Assembly (NCBI GenBank): GCA_028700975.1
Contig: JAQVRQ010000009.1
Span: forward strand, 7,529 to 44,154
DNA length: 36,626 bases
Source: Bacteroidales bacterium
GTDB lineage: Bacteria > Bacteroidota > Bacteroidia > Bacteroidales > UBA932
Direction of reading: 5' to 3'
Shown here piece by piece: positions 31,325 through 36,626 of this stretch. The first letter of the stretch is position 1, and every line of letters begins with the position of its first letter. The notes beneath the pieces are model-generated. The model did no database searches. It saw only the letters and a program-made list of their open reading frames with translations, and was not told the DNA's origin. The translations under genes were made by a program, and so were the position numbers.

Positions 31325-32023
31325 CTAGAATAATTCGAGAATTTTTACAAAGAGAGGAATAAGCAGAGAGGTAAACAATCCCATCAATGCTATAGCTAAT
31401 CCTCCTGCGGCTCCTTCAATTGCGCCCATTTCAAGTGCTTTTGCTGTTCCTATTCCGTGAGAAGCGGAACCAAGAGCTATCCCCATAGCCAGAGGAGAAT
31501 CTATTCCTGAAATTTTAAGAAACCACGGGCCGGTAACAGCTCCAAAAATTCCTGCAATTATAACAATAACAGAGGTAAGGTATATGTCACCCCCGTGTTC
31601 TGCAGAGAGCACTATTGCTATGGGATTGGTTACAGACTTTGGCATAAGAGTAATTATAGCAGATGAGTCAGAACCAGCAATTAGTGCTGGAAATACTACA
31701 GTTATCAGCGCAGTAAGACTGCCTAGTAGTGTAGCAGTAAAGATTGCTACTCCTCGTTCTTTAATATACTCATAATGCTTATGGAGAAGATAACCAAATG
31801 CAACTACTGAGATATTAAGCATATACTTTAGGACTTTTGTGTTTTCCTCATATAATTCCATACCTGCTCCGCATAATGAGCATAGTAAAATTACAAGAGC
31901 CGTTGCAACAATAACCGTATGAAATAGCATCCATTTTGTTCTCCTGTATATCTCTCTTCCAATAAAATAGGAAACAGCAGTAACAATTATGAAAAAAATC
32001 TCAAGTAAAACAGAATGGTTCAT
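31325..32023 (-). CDS. lrgB: LrgB family membrane protein
   Basis: 232 residues with about six to seven membrane helices. MPKSVTNPIAIVLS and GSASHGIGTAKALEMG are the diagnostic LrgB/CidB blocks. In Firmicutes, LrgAB modulates murein hydrolase activity and has also been linked to pyruvate or glycolate transport; plant PLGG1 is a fused relative that carries glycolate and glycerate. The substrate in this organism is not known. It overlaps lrgA by 4 bp, confirming the pair, and is the last gene of a five-gene minus-strand run. Confidence 0.92.
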   Translation of the reverse strand: MNHSVLLEIFFIIVTAVSYFIGREIYRRTKWMLFHTVIVATALVILLCSLCGAGMELYEENTKVLKYMLNISVVAFGYLLHKHYEYIKERGVAIFTATLLGSLTALITVVFPALIAGSDSSAIITLMPKSVTNPIAIVLSAEHGGDIYLTSVIVIIAGIFGAVTGPWFLKISGIDSPLAMGIALGSASHGIGTAKALEMGAIEGAAGGLAIALMGLFTSLLIPLFVKILELF

Positions 32024-32406
32024 CTTTTATCAATTTTTTGCGCAACCGTTCCTGCAATCCAAAGAACTATCCAAGTGCTAATCGTGGCCGCAATTACAAT
32101 TGAAATAGCATCATTCTTCAAGGAGGAGAAAGAAATCAGAGCAATTCCAGCTGTTACCGGAATAAAAAACAGCATAAGATTATCAAGAAAAAAGGATGCA
32201 GGTTCCTTTATCCACTCCTCCTTCACAATCTTTAATCGCAATAGAAGAAAGAGGAGGATCATACCAGCTACCGGCGGTGATAGATATCCTCCAAAAAATT
32301 TACTTATTGCCATTCCCAAATAGTATGAAAATGCCAAAGAGGCACATCCAGCAGCAAAAAATATAACTCTTCTGTATTTCAAGGTAATTAAAATTCTTTC
32401 ATCCAT
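32020..32406 (-). CDS. lrgA: LrgA/CidA family membrane protein
   Basis: 128 residues with four membrane helices. GGYLSPPVAGMILLFLLLRL, EPASFFLDNLMLFFIPVTAGI and the ISTWIVLWIAGTVAQ tail are typical of LrgA/CidA holin-like proteins. It forms the membrane partner of LrgB, coupled by a 4-bp overlap. Its start lies inside the end of the GNAT gene by 19 bp, which is a long overlap; a later in-frame start near the first helix would reduce it but would shorten the N-terminus. Confidence 0.88.
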   Translation of the reverse strand: MDERILITLKYRRVIFFAAGCASLAFSYYLGMAISKFFGGYLSPPVAGMILLFLLLRLKIVKEEWIKEPASFFLDNLMLFFIPVTAGIALISFSSLKNDAISIVIAATISTWIVLWIAGTVAQKIDKR

Positions 32407-32852
32407 TCATAGGTTGAATAGTGCTCACCGGTCATACCAACTGCCTCATACACCCTTTGGGCTTTGGAATTACGTTTATCGACATATAATCTAATACCCA
32501 TAACATCTTTCCTACTTATAACTAATTGCTTAACATATGAGTATAAAGCACCAAAGACCCCCTCTTTTCTCATTTCAGGGATAACATATACAGATTGAAT
32601 CCACCATACCCATCCATTTCTCCAGTCACTCCATTCGGTAGTAAGCATAAGCATTCCTACCGGCTTATCGTTAATTTGGGCAACAAAATAATTTGCTTTT
32701 GATGAATCTTTTAGCGCAGAAGTAATTCCTCTCTCTAAAACAAGACGATCAAGTTTTAGTCCCTCTGTCTCTAGAGCCATCTCTAATTGAAAACCTACCA
32801 TCTGAGACAAATCAGCCTCATTAGCAGGTGCTATAACTATTTTTTTTGTCAT
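32388..32852 (-). CDS. GNAT family N-acetyltransferase
   Basis: 154 residues. The GNAT fold is clear: VIAPANEADLSQMVGF at the start, WVWWIQSVYVIPEMRKEGVFGALYSYV covering the acetyl-CoA site (R/Q-x-x-G/A variant RKEGVFG), and VDKRNSKAQRVYEAVGM near the end, a common acceptor-side motif. It would move an acetyl group from acetyl-CoA to an amine; the substrate is not known. It lies 3 bp after the M28 peptidase and overlaps lrgA by 19 bp. Confidence 0.9.
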   Translation of the reverse strand: MTKKIVIAPANEADLSQMVGFQLEMALETEGLKLDRLVLERGITSALKDSSKANYFVAQINDKPVGMLMLTTEWSDWRNGWVWWIQSVYVIPEMRKEGVFGALYSYVKQLVISRKDVMGIRLYVDKRNSKAQRVYEAVGMTGEHYSTYEWMKEF

Positions 32853-32855
32853 CTA

Positions 32856-34445
32856 TTATTTCATTTTTGGTCTGAAACCATCAATTTTAACTAATTCTTT
32901 AACAACATCATATGCAATTGCCACATCTTCTGCAACACCTCTCCAATCCCACTCTGGGTTATAATTATCTGCTGGTCTATGATATACATTGGCAATAAAA
33001 TCGTCCCAACTCTCTTTTGCCCACTCTTTCCCAAATTCCCTGCTGTCATAACATCCATATGCCCAGATTGATGGTACACCTCTTTTATAAAATGGAAAAT
33101 GATCACTTCTGAAGAATAGTCCCGTATGAGAGTTTGGATCTGGAAGAAGATACCTACCTTGACTAGCAGCAACTGACTCATAAAGAGAATCAAGAGTTGA
33201 ATATCCAAAGCCAATCATAGTCAGATCATTCATTGTACCTCTAGGAACCATCATATCATTATTCAGGCAAGCAATTGTATTACTCATTGGTATTACTGGA
33301 TTTTGTGCGTAATAGTCACTTCCAATTAATCCCTGCTCTTCAGCAGTAGGAAAAAGAATAATGATTGATCTATCCGGACGTACTCCACTCTTTTTAAACA
33401 TTCGGCCTATCTCCGTAGCCCAGGCCATTGTTGTTCCATTGTCCACAGCACCATTATATATGGAGTCTCCGTTCTGAGGCTCTCCTATACCAAAATGGTC
33501 CCAATGTGCCGTAATTACAACAGCCTCCTCTGGTTTAGTTTCTCCATTTAATATTCCAGCGACGTTAATTGAGCTATCTCTTACTATGGAGTTTGAAATA
33601 TCTACGGTGAAATATGCATCCAGTTCAAATGGTTTGAAGCCTCTTTTTGAAGAGTGCCTCCTTAATGAGTCAATATTATATCCAAGCTCTCCAAAAATTT
33701 TAGTGGCACTCTCTAAACTGAGCCACCCATTAACCAAACATCTTTTAGTTAAACCATTATCATCAATAAAAAACCTGGGTGTTATTGAGCTACCTCGAGG
33801 AACGTTAAAGTCATAACCGGCACCTTCAGTTTCGTGAATAATCAGAATTGCATCTGCTCCTTTTCTTGCAGCCTCTTCATATTTGTAAGTCCATCTACCA
33901 TAATATGTCATCTCTCTCCCTTTAAAAAGAGATGGATCATTTGTGTATAAACCCGGATCATTTATCATTACTACAAGAGTCTTCCCCTTTAGGTCTACTC
34001 CATCATAATCATTCCAGTCCCACTCTTCCGAATCTATACCGAATCCGGCAAAAACCAGTTTAGATGAGTTTAAAGCAACTCTTTCCATTGCTTGGGGAGA
34101 ATTAATCGCTATCTGATCCGGTGCCTTAAGTGCTATCTTCTTTCCCTTTACATTAAAATGGACATCACCATTAACAGAAGATGTCACCATTAACATTGGA
34201 ACATCCTGAAAATATGACCCATCAAAAGCTGGCTCAAAACCAATTGATTTTAACTCACTTGCCAGATATTTTACAGAGAGTTGCTCACCCTCTGTAAAGG
34301 GCATCCTTCCAGAAAAATGGTCAGATGAAAGATCTTTTGTGACTCTCTTCATATCTTCTATACTCACAAGATCCAGTGAATTGGTATAGTTATCACAAGA
34401 ATTCAGTAGTATCAAGGAGAACAAAATTATTATACCTCTTTTCAT
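32856..34445 (-). CDS. M28 family zinc metallopeptidase lipoprotein
   Basis: 529 residues. The signal peptide ends in the lipobox LNSC (C16), so it is a lipoprotein. A PA-like insertion spans about 120-240. The M28 metal ligands are visible: AHWDHFG, AVDNGTT, EEQGLIGS (bridging base and zinc ligand) and a late HTGLFFRSDHFPFYK with the last histidine ligand. It probably removes N-terminal residues from peptides in the envelope. It lies 11 bp after the porin gene and 3 bp before the GNAT gene, so all are in one run. Confidence 0.93.
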   Translation of the reverse strand: MKRGIIILFSLILLNSCDNYTNSLDLVSIEDMKRVTKDLSSDHFSGRMPFTEGEQLSVKYLASELKSIGFEPAFDGSYFQDVPMLMVTSSVNGDVHFNVKGKKIALKAPDQIAINSPQAMERVALNSSKLVFAGFGIDSEEWDWNDYDGVDLKGKTLVVMINDPGLYTNDPSLFKGREMTYYGRWTYKYEEAARKGADAILIIHETEGAGYDFNVPRGSSITPRFFIDDNGLTKRCLVNGWLSLESATKIFGELGYNIDSLRRHSSKRGFKPFELDAYFTVDISNSIVRDSSINVAGILNGETKPEEAVVITAHWDHFGIGEPQNGDSIYNGAVDNGTTMAWATEIGRMFKKSGVRPDRSIIILFPTAEEQGLIGSDYYAQNPVIPMSNTIACLNNDMMVPRGTMNDLTMIGFGYSTLDSLYESVAASQGRYLLPDPNSHTGLFFRSDHFPFYKRGVPSIWAYGCYDSREFGKEWAKESWDDFIANVYHRPADNYNPEWDWRGVAEDVAIAYDVVKELVKIDGFRPKMK

Positions 34446-34456
34446 ATATTTATTTT

Positions 34457-35458
34457 TTAGAAAATTATTAGAAGTTCAATGGTTATTTTATCTGAATCCA
34501 TCTCCTCATAAAGGTTAAGTACAGGAAGAATTCTGTTAACAATATATTTCTCAAAATCTACCCTCAAAAGAGAGGAAAAAGGTTTAGTATCAAATCCAAA
34601 CGATAATCCTGCTGTAATTCTACTTGCGTCTACTAAGTTATCATCATCTGCCTCACCCATCATATCCCACCTTACAGCTGGTGTGATATCTCTAAAAATT
34701 CCTGTTTTAGATATCGGAAATGAAAAGGCTCCCTGAATAGAGAAAGCATTTAGAGTTTGTTTATCAAAATAGTTTTTTCTACTCAGAAATTCAGTCTCAA
34801 TTTTAAATCTATCTTTTCCATACCTTAAATCTCCACCCCAAACAAAGAGATCTCTCTCTACTCCAGGATATCTATATGCCTTAGCCGAAGCTTTTAACCC
34901 TTTCATACTTCCGATGGTTGCACTCGCACCCCAAGAGAGTTGCTCTGTCCACACAGGATCATTAATCTTAGAGGCGTTGAAAATCCCCCCTTCAAACTCA
35001 AAAGGCACCCCTTCAATATTAAAATTATAATTTGCAACTAACCCAATATCTCTCGTACCTGGAACAAAATACTTGACGTGAAAAGATCTGTTTGCAAAGA
35101 GCATTTGCGCAGGAGTAGTCTGGTATGAGTTATAGAGTGGGATTGAGGTCTGGCCAAGAGTGAATTTGAGGTTTGGAATTGGCTCAATAGTGGCCGAAAG
35201 GTCCAGCACTTCAAATTTACCTTGATTACTAAGTTCAACCTGTATCCTATAACTTAACTTATTAAATGGATTACCAGACAAGCCCATTCTAGAGTTCCTG
35301 ACAGAGAATCGGGACCTGGATGTCTCAGTAGCATATTCAAATTTTGTCTTAAGGCTTCCATCAAATTCTATAATCTTCAGAGAGTCTTTATTATTAGCAA
35401 ATACATTGTTAAAACATAGTAAAACGCAAAGAAATATTATAATCTTCCTCAATATCAT
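34457..35458 (-). CDS. Outer-membrane porin of the OprO/OprP family
   Basis: 333 residues with a signal peptide (MILRKIIIFLCVLLCFNNVFA, cleavage after VFA). The mature part is rich in alternating beta strands: FDGSLKTKFEYATETSRSRFSVRNSRMGLSG and LSYRIQVELSNQGKFEVLDLSATI match the start of phosphate-selective porins O/P. LGQTSIPLYNSYQT and the C-terminal aromatic end IIF are typical of an outer-membrane barrel. The substrate is not fixed by sequence. It heads the five-gene run ending in lrgB and diverges from the MFS transporter over 104 bp. Confidence 0.82.
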   Translation of the reverse strand: MILRKIIIFLCVLLCFNNVFANNKDSLKIIEFDGSLKTKFEYATETSRSRFSVRNSRMGLSGNPFNKLSYRIQVELSNQGKFEVLDLSATIEPIPNLKFTLGQTSIPLYNSYQTTPAQMLFANRSFHVKYFVPGTRDIGLVANYNFNIEGVPFEFEGGIFNASKINDPVWTEQLSWGASATIGSMKGLKASAKAYRYPGVERDLFVWGGDLRYGKDRFKIETEFLSRKNYFDKQTLNAFSIQGAFSFPISKTGIFRDITPAVRWDMMGEADDDNLVDASRITAGLSFGFDTKPFSSLLRVDFEKYIVNRILPVLNLYEEMDSDKITIELLIIF

Positions 35459-35477
35459 ATAGTGTTTTTTTAAAGAG

Positions 35478-35485
35478 CAAAAATA
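35478..35485 (-). promoter_or_regulatory. Candidate -7 promoter box of the porin run
   Basis: On the minus strand TATTTTTG fits TAnnTTTG. An ATTG lies 15 nt before it, closer than usual. The leader would be about 15 nt. Confidence 0.4.
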
Positions 35486-35508
35486 CCAATTTTAATCTGT
35501 CAATTTGT

Positions 35509-35516
35509 TAACTTTG
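35509..35516 (+). promoter_or_regulatory. Candidate -7 promoter box of the MFS transporter
   Basis: TAACTTTG fits TAnnTTTG exactly; -33 is weak. Initiation near 35521 leaves about 41 nt before the ATG at 35563, and makes the in-frame upstream ATG at 35524 unlikely. Confidence 0.5.
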
Positions 35517-35562
35517 GGCTTTAATGATTTTTAAAATAAAAGAAACCTTAAAAATTTATTTA

Positions 35563-36626
35563 ATGAACACCCCGAAAAAAAATTATGCATTGCCTATTGC
35601 AATGATGTTTGCGCTCTTTTTTATGATTGCCTTCGTTACAGGCCTTCAAAATCCAATGGGCGTTATTGTGAAAAATCAATTTGGAGCAAGCAATTTCCTC
35701 TCACAGATAGGCAACTTTGCAATTTTCATAGCTTATGCATTTATGGGCATACCGGCTGGGATTATGCTTCAGAAAATAGGATATAAAAAAACGGCACTTA
35801 CTGCTATTGTCGTTGGATTTATTGGAGTGGGCACAACTTATTTCTCCGGCCAGGTTGAAAACTTTTCTGTATACATACTGGGAGCGTTCATAACTGGTTT
35901 TGCAATGACTATGTTTAATGTCGTTGTAAATCCTCTTCTTAACGGACTCGGCTCAAACGAAAGGCAAGGGAACCAATTGCTTCAGTTTGGAGGCTCAATT
36001 AACTCAATTGGAGCTACCATTGTACCTGTGCTTGTTGGATATCTGATGGGAACAGATGAGAGTATAAGAACTATTGCAAAGGCAAATCCTGCTCTCTTCC
36101 TTGCAATGGGTATTTTTGTCTTGGCGTTTCTTGTACTTTACTTCGTAAATATACCTGAACCTTTCATTTCAAAAGAGAAAACCATTAAGATTAAAGATCC
36201 GCACAGTGCGCTATCTTTCAGGCATTTTGTCCTAGGTATGATAGCTATATTCATTTATGTTGGAGTTGAAGTTGGAATACCTAACATTGCTAATCTTTAT
36301 CTTACATCCGGAGGTGAATCTGGTGGAATGGGCCTTGATCCCTCTGTGGCAGGAACAGTTGTTGGCACTTATTGGTTTTTAATGCTTTTAGGAAGACTTA
36401 CAGGAGGAATTCTTGGATCAAAATATTCTAGTAAAACAATGCTTACTACGGTCTCATCACTTGCTCTAATACTCGTATTACTTGGAATTTTTATGCCAGA
36501 AAGTGTTATTGTTAAAATGCCTGTTTTCAGATCTGATATTTCATTTGGACTAGCTGAAGTTCCGGTTGGTGTAATGTTTCTGATTATGGTAGGCTTATGT
36601 ACCTCTGTAATGTGGGGTAGTATCTT
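35563..36626 (+). CDS. Sugar MFS transporter (FucP/GluP type), C-terminus outside the window
   Basis: 354 complete codons before the window ends, so it is missing from the ORF track. The start ATG gives MNTPKKNYALPIAMMFALFF; an in-frame ATG at 35524 adds 13 residues but lies right at the predicted transcript start. About ten membrane helices are visible. FALFFMIAFVTGLQNPMG, GIPAGIMLQKIGYKKT, NVVVNPLLNGLGS and QLLQFGGSINSIGATIVP match the fucose/glucose-galactose:H+ symporter branch of the MFS. It imports a hexose with protons across the inner membrane. The neighbouring porin could supply sugars, but that link is inference. Confidence 0.9.
   Translation, partial: MNTPKKNYALPIAMMFALFFMIAFVTGLQNPMGVIVKNQFGASNFLSQIGNFAIFIAYAFMGIPAGIMLQKIGYKKTALTAIVVGFIGVGTTYFSGQVENFSVYILGAFITGFAMTMFNVVVNPLLNGLGSNERQGNQLLQFGGSINSIGATIVPVLVGYLMGTDESIRTIAKANPALFLAMGIFVLAFLVLYFVNIPEPFISKEKTIKIKDPHSALSFRHFVLGMIAIFIYVGVEVGIPNIANLYLTSGGESGGMGLDPSVAGTVVGTYWFLMLLGRLTGGILGSKYSSKTMLTTVSSLALILVLLGIFMPESVIVKMPVFRSDISFGLAEVPVGVMFLIMVGLCTSVMWGSI

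Noticed and set aside
32015-32323. 102-aa plus-strand ORF opposite lrgA
   Set aside because: It is antisense to a clearly conserved lrgA frame and has no family resemblance.
35524-35562. Upstream in-frame ATG of the MFS transporter
   Set aside because: It falls at the predicted transcript start and adds a basic 13-residue stretch atypical of the family; the ATG at 35563 is preferred.

Overview
The window reads as chromosomal housekeeping DNA from a member of the Bacteroidota, most likely order Bacteroidales. The DNA is AT-rich. Start codons lack Shine-Dalgarno sequences and follow A/T-rich leaders. Several genes carry the Bacteroidota promoter pattern (TTTG, about 19-21 nt, TAnnTTTG). The gene set is typical of the group: the Bacteroidales-type glutamine synthetase, serC-serA-DUF1015, a short LuxC-like acyl-CoA reductase, DUF4834, DUF3127, DUF4468, an RGG-tailed RRM protein and an OprO/P-like porin. 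Family placement below order is not supported. I saw no mobile element, prophage, CRISPR array, rRNA or tRNA.

Layout. 1-1625 (+): the last 37 codons of an alkaline phosphatase, then a secreted GHL10 glycoside-hydrolase-like protein. 1697-5655 (+): Na+/H+ antiporter, asnS, udk and a TonB-like protein, tightly spaced. 13746-5642 (-): a six-gene run made of a large membrane-anchored unknown, DUF4834, an MsbA-like ABC exporter, an AMP-forming acyl-CoA synthetase, a dCMP deaminase and an S41 protease. 13825-15327 (+): glutamine synthetase, divergent from that run. 17535-15337 (-): recQ. 17694-21188 (+): arginase-family ureohydrolase, nhaA, FKBP lipoprotein, DUF3127. 23652-21224 (-): acyl-CoA reductase, pRiA4b ORF-3-like protein, miaA. 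23706-25728 (+): YigZ-like protein, pyrB, pyrI. 25835-29118 (+): serC, serA, DUF1015. 29451-29801 (+): an RNA-binding protein preceded by a long, probably structured leader. 29891-31316 (+): DUF2238 membrane protein and DUF4468-like secreted protein. 35458-31325 (-): porin, M28 peptidase, GNAT, lrgA, lrgB. 35563-end (+): sugar MFS transporter, cut by the window edge.

How the genes fit together. pyrB/pyrI form the two-subunit aspartate carbamoyltransferase; udk and the dCMP deaminase add pyrimidine salvage. serC and serA give two of the three steps of phosphoserine-pathway serine synthesis, and the linked DUF1015 protein is a reasonable candidate for the missing third step. nhaA and the CPA-type antiporter serve ion and pH balance. 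The porin, MFS carrier, M28 peptidase and GHL10 protein suggest scavenging of sugars and peptides.

No new defence or mobile system is visible. The most interesting signals are the serine cluster with its unknown third gene and its Lys-for-His dehydrogenase, the long leader of the RNA-binding protein gene, two strong hairpins inside the first 120 nt of asnS and of the TonB-like gene, and promoter -7 boxes that nearly touch start codons. Three clear stem-loop terminators are present (21201-21245, 29140-29168, 29826-29858). Coordinates of motifs were counted by eye, and family names come from recognition of the sequence, not from a database search.
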